Below, piece by piece: positions 1-9,456 of a stretch of 64,000 bases of DNA. This stretch comes from CAYMAZ01 sp964388575 (GTDB taxonomy: Bacteria > Bacteroidota > Bacteroidia > Bacteroidales > DTU049), in assembly GCA_964388575.1 (NCBI GenBank), contig CAYMAZ010000004.1, positions 1-64,000 of the forward strand, given 5' to 3'. The notes below the pieces were generated by a model. That model saw only the letters and a list, made by a program, of their open reading frames with translations. It was not told the DNA's origin and made no database searches. Within the stretch, counting starts at the first letter, position 1. Each line of letters begins with the position of its first letter. Both the position numbers and the translations under genes were made by a program.

Positions 1-65
1 GAAAAAATGAATAATGATAAAATAAAAAAAAGTATGGTTTTTGTTTTCATAATTTCATGGTTTTT

Positions 66-1505
66 TTAATGAATAACTATTTTTTTATTGAATTTTTTTG
101 TTTTTGATTGAATATTAAGGATATAAACTCCTTTAGGCAAATGTGAAACATTGATGGTAAAGCTACCTGTTCCATTATTTTGCAATATTTCTGATTTTGC
201 CAATTGTCCATTTATATTGAATAAATTGAAACGAACATCATTATCATAAAATGAATGTATTTGAATATTTAAAATGTCTGTACATGGGTTTGGATAAATA
301 AAACATTGATTTTCGGTTTGAATAATTTTTTCAAAACCTGCAATTCCATTGGCATCGGTTTTAATTAAATAAACATCAAAACCACCTGCCCCAAAACTTT
401 TGGTGTAGCCTGATAAAATAAAGCCACCATCATCTGTTTGCTGAATATAACTTGCTGCATCATCATTTATACCTCCAAATGTTCTATGCCAGATTTCATT
501 TCCATCTAAGTCTGTTTTTATCAGATAAACATCTCTTTCGCCGGAGCCAAAACTTTTTGTACTGCCAACTAATATAAATGAATTATCAGTTATTGATAAT
601 GCCATCGAAGCTAAATCGTCGTTATTGCCACCATAAGTTTTTATCCAAATTTCATCACCTGAAGCATTTAACTTGCTCAGAAATACATTATACCCTCCAT
701 TCCCATGGCTTTTAGTATTCCCCAAAACGAATAAATTTCCACTAGTTGTTTCAAGTCCACATACACAAGCGTCAAAATTAACACCGCCATATAGCTTTGT
801 CCACAATGTGTCTCCAAGTGCATTTGCTCTAATTAATAAACAATCTGATGATTCTAGAGAACCTGAATGACTATAGCCTACTAAAAAATATCCACCATCG
901 TTGGTTTGTATAATTGAAGTACCACCGTTTGACTGTCTCAGTGCATAAGTTTTCATCCATTGCTCATTCCCGCTTTCATCAGTTTTAATCAGAAGTACAT
1001 AAGAAGATGCAGTTGCATTATTTCGTGTGTAACCAGTTATGATAAAGCCGTTGTCGCTTGTTTGTTTCACATCATAACCACTGTTTTCTGAATATAATCC
1101 ATAATTCTTATACCAAAGGGTATCGCCATATTCATTAAACTTCAGCAGCAAAACTTCATGCACATAAGAGCCTGATATGATTTTTGATGTGATACCAGTT
1201 ACTACAAAATTATTGTCATTGGTTTTTATCATAGAATATGGCATTTCGCTGTATTCTGATTTTCCGATACGTTTTGTCCAAAGTGTATCACCATAGGCAT
1301 CGGTTTTAATGAGATAGATATCCTGCCAGTAAACACCAAAGCTTTTTGTGTAGCCTGCAACAAGATACCCTCCATCATCTGTTTGCATAACACAATTGCC
1401 ACCGTCATCGGCACTGCCGCCATAATGTCTCTCAAACATTATCTGGCTTTGAGCAAACGTAGATATTAATAGCAGGTAAAAGAGAAGTTGAGTTTTTGTT
1501 TTCAT
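66..1505 (-). CDS. T9SS type A sorted repeat protein (secreted/cell surface)
   Basis: A 479-residue secreted protein. Residues 1-21 form a signal peptide ending in AQSQ. Residues about 30-390 hold about seven repeats of roughly 57 residues, each with a DGG-(Y/F)-x-(L/V)-x-G-Y-T-K-S-F-G core and a YLIKTD-x-x-G-D-T-L-W strand, as expected for beta-propeller-like blades. Residues about 395-479 are a T9SS type A C-terminal sorting domain (IYPNP start, KGVYILNI near the end), so the protein should cross the outer membrane by T9SS and be cleaved or surface-attached. Ligand unknown. The first ATG is used because it starts a good signal peptide. The upstream region carries a leftward promoter and an (AC)n tract. 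Confidence 0.9.
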   Translation of the reverse strand: MKTKTQLLFYLLLISTFAQSQIMFERHYGGSADDGGNCVMQTDDGGYLVAGYTKSFGVYWQDIYLIKTDAYGDTLWTKRIGKSEYSEMPYSMIKTNDNNFVVTGITSKIISGSYVHEVLLLKFNEYGDTLWYKNYGLYSENSGYDVKQTSDNGFIITGYTRNNATASSYVLLIKTDESGNEQWMKTYALRQSNGGTSIIQTNDGGYFLVGYSHSGSLESSDCLLIRANALGDTLWTKLYGGVNFDACVCGLETTSGNLFVLGNTKSHGNGGYNVFLSKLNASGDEIWIKTYGGNNDDLASMALSITDNSFILVGSTKSFGSGERDVYLIKTDLDGNEIWHRTFGGINDDAASYIQQTDDGGFILSGYTKSFGAGGFDVYLIKTDANGIAGFEKIIQTENQCFIYPNPCTDILNIQIHSFYDNDVRFNLFNINGQLAKSEILQNNGTGSFTINVSHLPKGVYILNIQSKTKKFNKKIVIH

Positions 1506-1712
1506 ATTTTCATAATTTAATGATTAATCAATTTTAAAAGAAATCAGCAGCAACACAACCATGCATTGCTGCCAAAGGCATAGCAGATGGCATGTCCTCC
1601 AATTGTTTGGTTGATGTTATGGTCTTTGGGTAAGTATTTAGAATTTTCAAAGCAAAATTTACTGTTGGAATATGCATAAACAAACCCACTTTTTTTATAT
1701 TTGCAGGTAAGT

Positions 1713-1752
<40 letters not shown>

Positions 1753-1814
1753 GATGCGGGTTTCAGCGAAAATGGCCTGCTTTTTTTCATGGGGAGCAAA
1801 GACATATAACTTTG

Positions 1815-1846
1815 CAAATATAAAGTATAATTATTCTAAATGCAAA
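1815..1846 (-). promoter_or_regulatory. Predicted leftward promoter for the T9SS cargo gene
   Basis: On the minus strand, a TTTG at 1846-1843 is followed after 20 bases by a TATATTTG box at 1822-1815. This matches the Bacteroidetes primary sigma factor pattern (TTG, about 17-23 bases, TAnnTTTG). The predicted leader to the ATG at 1505 is about 300 bases and includes the microsatellite. A plus-strand box (1807-1814) abuts it base for base. Confidence 0.5.
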
Positions 1847-2091
1847 TTTTTTTCGATAAAATAGGTGTGTTGATATCTTTGATTTTGTAAGAATCTTGAT
1901 TTTAATATGATAAGTTTTTATGTAAAACTTCCTGAATGTGAAAATGATAGATGTATTTTTATAAATTTGCAATGAATCAGTTAATACTTCACTACTTTTA
2001 GTGAATTTAAAAAGGGAAAAGATATTTGATGTCCTGTCTGCCGAAATAACCTGAATTTTTCATAATTAAAATATTTCTTTAATCATCCTGA

Positions 2092-2119
2092 TTGAAACGC
2101 TCAAAATTTTATACTTTTG
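2092..2119 (+). promoter_or_regulatory. Predicted promoter of the GH3/beta-lactamase gene
   Basis: TTG at 2092-2094, a 17-base spacer and TACTTTTG at 2112-2119 fit the Bacteroidetes -33/-7 consensus. The box contains the TTG at 2117 that would otherwise open the reading frame, so translation must start further downstream, at ATG 2147. Confidence 0.65.
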
Positions 2120-2146
2120 AAACTGCGAAAAACGTTTTTAAAAATC

Positions 2147-5098
2147 ATGAAAATGGCAGCTTTCTTTTTTTTATTTCTGAGCCTTTTTCTGGCTCCGGTG
2201 CTCACAGATAAAACTTATGAATTTTCAGACGACTCAACAAAGATAGAACCTGCTGTCAGGGAAATGTACAGTGAAATCTATGCAGATTCGCTGATGAAAG
2301 CGATGACACTTGATGAGAAAATTGCCCAGCTTATTATGCTGGATGTGTATCCGAATAAAAATGAAACCTATTACAAAACCGTAGACAACTGGGTCAGAGA
2401 AAAAAAAATCGGGGGAATTATATTCTTCAGGGGACAACCTGCCGAGATTGCTAAACTCAGCGACAGATTCACCGCAATTTCTGCAATTCCGCTGTGGGTC
2501 GGACTGGATGCTGAGTGGGGCGTGTCAATGCGTGTTGACAGTATTCGCCGTTTACCCTATGCATTGACTCTGGGTGCCGTTAGTGACAATGCAGTTGTCA
2601 GGGAATACGGTAATCTTGTCGCAAAACAATGCAAAAGGTTTGGAGTCAATATGAATATGGCTCCTGTGGCGGATGTGAACAACAATCCCAGAAATCCGGT
2701 GATCAATTACAGATCCTTTGGAGAAAACCCGAATAATGTGGCAATGAAGGCTGTGGCCTATTACCTCGGGATGAATGATGAAGGGGTGATTTCAGTTGCA
2801 AAGCATTTTCCGGGACACGGAAACACAGATGCAGACTCTCATTATGAGCTTCCATTGATTCACGATTCACAACAGGTAATAGATTCCATACATCTGCTGC
2901 CCTTCAGGGAACTGATCAAATATGGTGTTCCCGGTTGCATGTCTGCACATTTGTTTGTGCCTGCGCTAGATTCAACATTAAATCGTGCCAGTTCTTTATC
3001 TCCTGTTATACTGAATGATCTTCTCCTGAACAAATTGAAATTCCACGGATTTGTCATTACTGATGCATTGGGAATGAAGGGTGTGAGCAGCATATTCAAA
3101 CCCGGAGAAATTGAAGTGAAAGCTTTGCTTGCAGGGAATGACATTCTGCTGATGCCTCAGAAGCCGCAGATTGCGATCGATTCTATTAAAGCTGCTGTTC
3201 ATTCCGGCAGAATCCCGGAGTCACTGATTGATGAAAAATGCAGGAAACTTTTAAAATTTAAATATTTATATCTCGGAGAGAAACGAACTGATCTTGATTC
3301 ATATACAAAAATACCTGAAGAACTGAACAATCAGGAAGTCAATGATTTTATTTACAGGATTTTCTGTCATTCAACTACTTTGCTTGTCAATAAGGATTCA
3401 ATTTTGCCATTAAAAAAAGATATTTCCGGAAAGATCAGTGTTGTCAGCATCGGTAAGCAGCAGGATACTGAATTTGTAAAAAAACTTCGAAGCTATTTTG
3501 AAGCAGACCATGTGAAAGTTGGTTCTTCTCCAGTCGAAATGGAAATCAACAGAACCATCAGTGTAGTGGAGGAATCTCAGACTGTTATCATCTGTCTTTA
3601 TGGAATGAACAATTCAGCCGGTAAGAATTATGGTGTTTCGGCTTCAGCAGCAAGGCTTGTTCAAAGGCTGTCAGCTCAGAAAGATGTTGTTCTGATCCTT
3701 TTTGGAAATCCATACGGAATAAATCACATGGGAGATATTTCGAACATCAGATCAATTGTTGTTGCATATGAAGAGCATGATGAAAGTGAAGCTGCTGCGG
3801 CAATGTGTGTATCAGGGCAGTTGCCTTTTCTTGGAAAACTGCCTGTGAGCGCAGGAGGATTTCAGGCCGGGACAGGAATTGTCGGGGAGGTTCAACAGGG
3901 CCTGATCATTTCGGATCCTGAAAAAATGAATATCAAAACCGATGTCCTGCAGGAAATTGACAAAATTGTTCAGGATGCTATAGATAAAGGTGCAATGCCG
4001 GGGTGTCAGATTGTTCTTGCACAGCATGGAAAGGTTTTTTACAATAAATCATTTGGATACCACACTTTTGAGAAGACTCAGCCTGTGTTAAATTCCGATA
4101 TTTATGACCTGGCTTCACTGACAAAAATTCTTGCAACAACTGCAGCTGTCATGAAACTTTTCGGGGAGGACCGGATTATGCTTGAGGATCAGATTGAAAA
4201 ACATCTGCCCTGGATGGAGAATTCTCCCGTAGGCAAACTGACTGTCCTGGAAATTATGACGCACCAGAGTGGATTGATAAGCTGGATCCCGTTCTACAAA
4301 AGTATTACTGCTACTGATTCACTGCGATCTGTGTATTTTGCTGATCAGTACAGTGAAGAGTTTTCTGTTCCTGTTGCTGAAAATTTATGGATGTTAACAT
4401 CTTACAGGGATTCAATTTTTCAAAGGATACTGAATTCAAATCTGCAAAGAAAGAGATACAAATACAGCGATCTTGGTTTTTATTTGCTGAAAGAATTGGT
4501 TGAGTCGATGAGCGGATATTCCTTTGAAGAATATCTGAGACTCAGTTTTTATCAGCCCATGCAGTTATACACAATGACATTTAATCCACTGAATAAGTTT
4601 TCAAAAGATCGCATTATTCCAACAGAAAATGATCAGGTTTTCAGAAATCAGCTTGTACATGGATTTGTGCATGATCCCGGAGCAGCCTTGCTGGGAGGTG
4701 TTGCCGGACATGCAGGATTGTTTGCCAATGCCATGGATGTGGCTTCGATGATGCAGATGTTTCTTGATTACGGGACGTATGCAGGTCATCGGTATCTTGA
4801 TTCAATGGCAGTTGTCAAATTTACTGCAAGGCAATTTACAAACAACAGAAGAGGGATTGGTTTTGACAGACCAGCAGGTGCAAACAACAGTGGCAATACT
4901 TCCGATCAGGCTTCATCACTGAGTTTTGGACATACAGGTTTTACAGGTACGTTTGCCTGGGCTGATCCGAAACACGGATTGGTGGTGGTATTTCTTTCAA
5001 ACAGAATTCATCCTGACGCTGAAAACAAAAAACTCATGTCACTGGAGGTAAGGAAAAAAGTTCAGGAGCTTGCGTACAAGGCAATCAGCATTCAATAA
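2147..5098 (+). CDS. Glycoside hydrolase family 3 / beta-lactamase fusion, secreted
   Basis: A 983-residue two-enzyme protein. After a signal peptide (residues 1-20) comes a GH3 N-terminal domain of the NagZ (beta-N-acetylhexosaminidase) type: KHFPGHG near residue 219 followed by DSH, and the nucleophile Asp in ITDALGM near residue 306. A GH3 C-terminal domain (about 400-580) follows, then a class C beta-lactamase/transpeptidase-like serine hydrolase domain (about 600-980) with SLTK (Ser near 657), YSD in place of the YxN motif, and HTG. Known in Bacteroidetes as a fusion and probably acting on peptidoglycan in the periplasm; the serine hydrolase substrate is uncertain. The ATG at 2147 is preferred over TTG 2117, which lies inside the promoter box. 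Only 7 bases separate it from the next gene. Confidence 0.9.
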   Translation: MKMAAFFFLFLSLFLAPVLTDKTYEFSDDSTKIEPAVREMYSEIYADSLMKAMTLDEKIAQLIMLDVYPNKNETYYKTVDNWVREKKIGGIIFFRGQPAEIAKLSDRFTAISAIPLWVGLDAEWGVSMRVDSIRRLPYALTLGAVSDNAVVREYGNLVAKQCKRFGVNMNMAPVADVNNNPRNPVINYRSFGENPNNVAMKAVAYYLGMNDEGVISVAKHFPGHGNTDADSHYELPLIHDSQQVIDSIHLLPFRELIKYGVPGCMSAHLFVPALDSTLNRASSLSPVILNDLLLNKLKFHGFVITDALGMKGVSSIFKPGEIEVKALLAGNDILLMPQKPQIAIDSIKAAVHSGRIPESLIDEKCRKLLKFKYLYLGEKRTDLDSYTKIPEELNNQEVNDFIYRIFCHSTTLLVNKDSILPLKKDISGKISVVSIGKQQDTEFVKKLRSYFEADHVKVGSSPVEMEINRTISVVEESQTVIICLYGMNNSAGKNYGVSASAARLVQRLSAQKDVVLILFGNPYGINHMGDISNIRSIVVAYEEHDESEAAAAMCVSGQLPFLGKLPVSAGGFQAGTGIVGEVQQGLIISDPEKMNIKTDVLQEIDKIVQDAIDKGAMPGCQIVLAQHGKVFYNKSFGYHTFEKTQPVLNSDIYDLASLTKILATTAAVMKLFGEDRIMLEDQIEKHLPWMENSPVGKLTVLEIMTHQSGLISWIPFYKSITATDSLRSVYFADQYSEEFSVPVAENLWMLTSYRDSIFQRILNSNLQRKRYKYSDLGFYLLKELVESMSGYSFEEYLRLSFYQPMQLYTMTFNPLNKFSKDRIIPTENDQVFRNQLVHGFVHDPGAALLGGVAGHAGLFANAMDVASMMQMFLDYGTYAGHRYLDSMAVVKFTARQFTNNRRGIGFDRPAGANNSGNTSDQASSLSFGHTGFTGTFAWADPKHGLVVVFLSNRIHPDAENKKLMSLEVRKKVQELAYKAISIQ

Positions 5099-5105
5099 AA
5101 GCATT

Positions 5106-7223
5106 ATGCAGAAAAGAAGAAATCACGATAAACATAAACAAGCAGTTCAAAAGCCTCATGTTGCGGAAAAGCAGCAGACAGGTTTTTTCAAAAACAGGAA
5201 CATCCCGCTGATCCTCCTGCTTGTTACGGTCATTGTTACGTTTATTGTGTATTCAAGTGCAATCGGTTACGGATTTATCTATAATTGGGATGATGCAGGA
5301 TATATACTGAAGAATGACTATTTAAAATCTTTTACACTGTCAAATATTGCTGACATTTTCAGTTCTTTCCACATGCACAATTATCATCCGCTGACCACAC
5401 TGACCTATCTGATTGAGTACACTCTTGTTGGTGAAAAAGCATGGTTGTATCATCTGAACAATATTCTGCTGCATCTTGCAAATACATTTCTTGTGTACTT
5501 CCTGATCAGAAAGCTTCTGCGTGGAGCTGAGCTACCGGCACTGATCACAGCAGCTCTTTTTGCACTGCATCCGATGCATGTGGAATCCGTTGCATGGATT
5601 TCGGAGCGGAAAGATGTTTTATACACATTCTTTTACCTTCTTGCATTGATCCGGTATGTACGATATCTGGATCACGGGAAGAAAATCGATTTTTTCTACA
5701 CTGCTGTGTTTTTTCTGTTATCCTGTCTGAGTAAATCAGCTGCGGTTACACTACCTGTTTTGCTTTTTGCATTTGATTATCTCTGCAAACGTCAGTTTAA
5801 ACTGAGTGTCGTGCTTGAGAAAGTTCCGCTTTTACTGATTTCGGTAGTTTTCGGAATTCTTGCCATCAAATCCCAGGATACAGCCATACAGGATCTGACC
5901 CCTTTGCTGACTTTTTTCGAGCGTTTGCTGATCGTATGCTGGGGAATATGCTTGTATGTTTACAAAGCTCTGGTGCCTGTTGGTTTATCAGCATTTTACC
6001 CTTATCCGCTAAAAACCGGAGACCTGCTGCCATGGTATTATTTTTCAGCACCTCTTCTGATAGCAGCTTTGGGTTATTTCATCTGGTATTCGAGAAAATG
6101 GGGGAGGGAAGTCATTTTTGGTTTTGCATTTTTCTTCATAACCATTTCGCTGGTACTTCAGCTGATGCCGGTCGGAGGAGCAATCATTGCCGAACGTTAT
6201 ACGTATGTGCCCTATATCGGATTGTTTTTTATTTTTTCATTGCCTTTTGCAAAATTATATGGCACTGTGAGCAAAATTTCCAGAAAAAACATTCTGATGT
6301 ATCTTCGGATTTTTGTTCTTCTGGTTGCTGTCTTTGCTGTTCTTTCCTATGAAAGAATCGGATACTGGAAAGACGGTGATGTGCTGTTTACCGATGTGCT
6401 GAAAAAGTACCCGAGGTTTCCCTATGGTTATAATAACAGAGGTTTTTTATATTTCGACTATTATGCCCTGAAAGTGTATCCTGAGAATGAAACGAGGAAA
6501 AATGCATACATTGAGAAAGCCCTTCAGGATTATACAACAGCAATTACACTCGATCCGGGCTATGCCGGAGCGTATGCAAACAGGGCAGTCCTGCTTTACA
6601 ATACAGGCAGGCCTCAGGCTGCACTGGAAGATTTCAACAAACTGCTCAGTCTTGATCCTGTCAATCGCGACGGACTGCTTGGTAGGGCAAACACCCTGAG
6701 TTCACTTGAAATGTATGCTGAAGCCATACCTGATTACAGTGCGTATCTTCAGATGAAACAGGATGATGCAAAAGCGTGGTTGTGGAGGGGAATTGCATAC
6801 AGCAGGACAGGTGAAAATGAACTGGCACTGGCAGATCTTGAAAAGTCTGCGACTCTGAATCCTGATGATTATGAAGTCTTCTACTGGCAGGGCATTGTTT
6901 TCTCACAGATGAACGATCATGCGAAGGCAATTCCAATGTTTGACAAGTCCGTGAAGTTGAATCCTGAAAATTATGAATTGTACTCATGGCGTGGCCTGGC
7001 CTTTTATGAACTGAAACAATATGACATGGCGGTTGCAGATTACTCGATGGCCATTCAGCTCAAACCAGAAGAGTTATCAACATACATAAACAGAAGTGCG
7101 GCATACAATGAACTGAAAAAATACCAGGAGGCTTTTTCAGATCTGATTTATGCTGCTGAAAGAGGGTATCCCATCAGCAGAGGATATTATGAGTTGCTGG
7201 TGGTGAAGGTCAGGCGCAATTGA
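5106..7223 (+). CDS. TMTC-like multi-pass membrane protein with C-terminal TPR repeats (putative protein O-glycosyltransferase)
   Basis: A 705-residue protein. The N-terminal half (about 25-420) has around ten membrane segments with a first periplasmic loop carrying NWDDAGYI; an acidic pair there is the hallmark of GT-C glycosyltransferases such as PMT/TMTC proteins, which move mannose from a polyprenyl phosphate onto protein Ser/Thr. The second half (about 430-680) has six or seven tetratricopeptide repeats (for example AYANRAVLLYNTGRPQAAL), facing the substrate side. Directly downstream of the GH3 gene and likely cotranscribed. An upstream TTG at 5070 overlaps that gene; ATG 5106 is simpler. 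Enzyme activity is inferred from the fold only. Confidence 0.75.
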   Translation: MQKRRNHDKHKQAVQKPHVAEKQQTGFFKNRNIPLILLLVTVIVTFIVYSSAIGYGFIYNWDDAGYILKNDYLKSFTLSNIADIFSSFHMHNYHPLTTLTYLIEYTLVGEKAWLYHLNNILLHLANTFLVYFLIRKLLRGAELPALITAALFALHPMHVESVAWISERKDVLYTFFYLLALIRYVRYLDHGKKIDFFYTAVFFLLSCLSKSAAVTLPVLLFAFDYLCKRQFKLSVVLEKVPLLLISVVFGILAIKSQDTAIQDLTPLLTFFERLLIVCWGICLYVYKALVPVGLSAFYPYPLKTGDLLPWYYFSAPLLIAALGYFIWYSRKWGREVIFGFAFFFITISLVLQLMPVGGAIIAERYTYVPYIGLFFIFSLPFAKLYGTVSKISRKNILMYLRIFVLLVAVFAVLSYERIGYWKDGDVLFTDVLKKYPRFPYGYNNRGFLYFDYYALKVYPENETRKNAYIEKALQDYTTAITLDPGYAGAYANRAVLLYNTGRPQAALEDFNKLLSLDPVNRDGLLGRANTLSSLEMYAEAIPDYSAYLQMKQDDAKAWLWRGIAYSRTGENELALADLEKSATLNPDDYEVFYWQGIVFSQMNDHAKAIPMFDKSVKLNPENYELYSWRGLAFYELKQYDMAVADYSMAIQLKPEELSTYINRSAAYNELKKYQEAFSDLIYAAERGYPISRGYYELLVVKVRRN

Positions 7224-7312
7224 TACATGAAATGAGTTTAACAATACAGGATGTGAATACAAGGACAGATTGTTGAGTTGAATATTTTCATATTTTTACA
7301 AAAAAAAAATAG

Positions 7313-7573
7313 ATGAAGAAGCGTCCCAACCTTCCCAAAGAACCTGTGGTTTTCGATACAAAACCTGTTGAGATTGAACTGAAAAAGGGAAAATATTTCT
7401 GGTGTGCCTGTGGCAGGAGTCAAAAACATCCTTTTTGCGATGGCTCACACTATGGTACAGGGATCAGGCCGAAGAGGTTTTTAATAGAAGAGGAGCAAGG
7501 AATGGTGAAACTCTGCGCCTGCAAAAAGACCAATACGCCACCGTTTTGTGATGGAACGCATAAGAGCTTGTGA
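7313..7573 (+). CDS. Double CDGSH iron-sulfur protein
   Basis: An 86-residue cytosolic protein with two complete CDGSH motifs (C-x-C-x2-S/T-x3-P-x-C-D-G-S/T-H), at residues about 34-49 and 64-79, the second ending CDGTH. Each should bind a [2Fe-2S] cluster through three Cys and one His, as in mitoNEET-related proteins. The role is probably electron transfer or cluster handling. It stands alone; an imperfect -7-like box TATTTTTA lies at 7291-7298. Confidence 0.93.
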   Translation: MKKRPNLPKEPVVFDTKPVEIELKKGKYFWCACGRSQKHPFCDGSHYGTGIRPKRFLIEEEQGMVKLCACKKTNTPPFCDGTHKSL

Positions 7574-7892
7574 GATGAAAGAGTTCAGAATTTATGAAAC
7601 CAAAAAAAAAATGGTTTCAATGAATACATTACGAATGACATAAAGTGAATAAATGAAATCTAAAGGACTTAATCCTGATTCCTGAAAAAAAATACAGGTT
7701 CTAAACAAAAATTTATAATCAAGCTAATTTCGATGTTCAACTGATTTAAAAACGTATCTACAAAATTTGAAAAAGAAAATTTTAATCCTTTCATATTTAA
7801 TCAACTTGAATGTATTTCAGCAATTTTTTTCATTCCTCTGAGTTATTAAAGGAGGTTTTTCAACAAATTGACATAATCAAAACAAACGGACA
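7574..7892. other. Intergenic region with one small hairpin
   Basis: About 320 AT-rich bases. The only structure seen is the inverted repeat at 7595-7619. A 60-codon frame starting at 7810 overlaps the DUF1801 gene in another frame and looks like chance. Confidence 0.5.
7595..7619. repeat. Hairpin with poly-A loop
   Basis: TGAAACCA at 7595-7602 and TGGTTTCA at 7612-7619 pair perfectly over 8 bp, with a 9-A loop. No T-run follows on either strand, so it is not a textbook terminator. It sits just after the CDGSH gene and may protect the 3' end. Confidence 0.5.
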
Positions 7893-8321
7893 ATGGGAGA
7901 ACTCAAAACAAAACAAACAGGTGCGGATGTGCTTGAGTTTATCAACACATTTGCAAATACAGAACAAAAACGTGCCGACAGCCTTGAATTGATAAAACTG
8001 ATGCAGGACGCAACCGGATGTGAACCAAAAATGTGGGGTGCATCAATTATTGGCTTCGGCAAATACCATTACAAATCAGAACGGAGCCGTCAGGAGGGTG
8101 ACTGGCCACTGCTGGGTTTTTCGCCACGGAAGGCAGCCATTTCCCTTTATGTATTTAGCGGGTTACCCGAACATGAACACCTGCTTTCTGATCTGGGAAA
8201 ATTTACAATGGGGAAGGCATGCATCTACATCAAAAAACTTTCCGATATCAACACTGATGCACTCAAAGCTTTGATGAAAGCAACAATACAGTTTCTGGAA
8301 ACCAAATATGGAAAACAATAA
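7893..8321 (+). CDS. DUF1801 domain protein
   Basis: A 142-residue cytosolic protein. KMWGASIIGFGKYHYKSERSR near residues 45-65 and KAACIYIKKL-like strands later are typical of the DUF1801 (YdhG-like) fold. Function unknown; the fold is also the N-terminal half of YdeI proteins. Its 3' end overlaps the next gene, which encodes just such a protein, by 14 bases, so the two are translationally coupled. Confidence 0.88.
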   Translation: MGELKTKQTGADVLEFINTFANTEQKRADSLELIKLMQDATGCEPKMWGASIIGFGKYHYKSERSRQEGDWPLLGFSPRKAAISLYVFSGLPEHEHLLSDLGKFTMGKACIYIKKLSDINTDALKALMKATIQFLETKYGKQ

Positions 8322-8892
8322 AAAGTCTGTTCAGGGCAATGAAAAATGGAGCCGGGAGCTTGAATATCTTGCTTCAGTCATTCAGAAAGCACCACTGGAA
8401 ATGGCTGTGAAGTGGGGAGCTGAAGTCTTTACCTGTAACGGAAAAAATGTGATAAGTTATTACGGATTCAAAGAATATTTCGCACTGTGGTTTTATAAGG
8501 GCGTTTTTCTGACTGATAAATACAACATCCTTGTCAGTGCCCAGGGTGAAAACACCAAATCATTGCGGCAGTGGCGTTTTACTTCAATTGATGAAATTGA
8601 TGAGCAGAAAATTCTTGAATATATTTATGAGGCAATTGAAGTTGAAAAAAAAGGACTGAGAATGAAACCTGAGAAGCCGGGGAAAATTGTGGTTCCCGTT
8701 CTGTTATCTGAAGCAATGTCAAAAGATCCTGGCCTGAATCATGCATTCAACAGCCTCACGCCCGGAAAGCAGAGAGAATATGTGGCATATCTCAATGAAG
8801 CCAAACAGGATACTACCAGGATTAAACGTCTTGAAAAGATCTGCCCGATGATACTCAGAGGCGTGGGTTTAAACGATAAATACAAAACTTAA
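8308..8892 (+). CDS. YdeI/OmpD-associated family protein (DUF1801 + OmdA)
   Basis: A 194-residue protein of the YdeI family. The first part (about 15-115) is a DUF1801-like domain (KWGAEVFTCNGKNVISYYGFKEYFALWF). The last 60 residues form the OmdA tail, with the characteristic LTPGKQREYVAYLNEAK segment and a Lys/Arg-rich helix. Family members in enterobacteria are linked to resistance to cationic peptides; that role is not shown here. It overlaps the DUF1801 gene and lies 14 bases before the VOC gene, forming a three-gene unit. Confidence 0.88.
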   Translation: MENNKKSVQGNEKWSRELEYLASVIQKAPLEMAVKWGAEVFTCNGKNVISYYGFKEYFALWFYKGVFLTDKYNILVSAQGENTKSLRQWRFTSIDEIDEQKILEYIYEAIEVEKKGLRMKPEKPGKIVVPVLLSEAMSKDPGLNHAFNSLTPGKQREYVAYLNEAKQDTTRIKRLEKICPMILRGVGLNDKYKT

Positions 8893-8906
8893 AATCAGAA
8901 ATTTAT

Positions 8907-9347
8907 ATGACTACGACCAACATGTATTTAAATTTTAAAGGCAACTGTGAAGAGGCTTTCAATTTTTACAAATCAGTTTTTGGAGGGGAGTTTTCCTACC
9001 TGGGGTATTTCAGCACAATACCAGAAAGTGATGAATACAGAGTTCCCGATGCCGACAAAAACAAAGTCCTGCACGTGGGTTTGCCAATCGGAACATCAGT
9101 GTTGATGGGTAGTGATGTCGGTTCAGAAATGGAACCTTATTTTGTGCAGGGCAACAACTTCTCGGTTTCAGTGACTGCAGAAAACAAAGCTGAAACTGAC
9201 AGAATTTTCAATGCTCTTGTTGAAGGCGGAAAGATAACCATGCCGCTGCAAAACACATTCTGGGGCGATTATTTCGGGAAGCTGACAGACAAATTTGGCA
9301 TTAGCTGGATGGTGAGTTTTAATGAAGAATATCAAAACCCCAGGTAA
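8907..9347 (+). CDS. VOC family protein (PhnB-like)
   Basis: A 146-residue vicinal-oxygen-chelate protein of the PhnB/3-demethylubiquinone-methyltransferase-like group. It has NFKGNCEEAFNFYKSVFGGE at the start, a second beta-alpha-beta-beta-beta unit in the C-terminal half, and the family's FWGDYFGKLTDKFGISWMV ending. Family members bind a metal or small ligands; the substrate is unknown. Last gene of the DUF1801-YdeI-VOC cluster. Confidence 0.9.
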   Translation: MTTTNMYLNFKGNCEEAFNFYKSVFGGEFSYLGYFSTIPESDEYRVPDADKNKVLHVGLPIGTSVLMGSDVGSEMEPYFVQGNNFSVSVTAENKAETDRIFNALVEGGKITMPLQNTFWGDYFGKLTDKFGISWMVSFNEEYQNPR

Positions 9348-9456
9348 CTTCATAGAATAAGATTAAATGACTTTCAGCAATCAGGTGTAGTCTGGAAAGC
9401 TGAGGATGATCAAATGAAGAATTTTGGCAAAAACTTTGAAATTCTGAATTTTGCTT

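Noticed and set aside
5936..6352. 138-codon frame inside the TMTC-like gene
   Set aside because: Out of frame with a protein showing clear membrane and TPR patterns; Cys/Phe-rich shadow.
7810..7992. 60-codon frame before and inside the DUF1801 gene
   Set aside because: It overlaps a recognised gene in another frame and has no conserved pattern.
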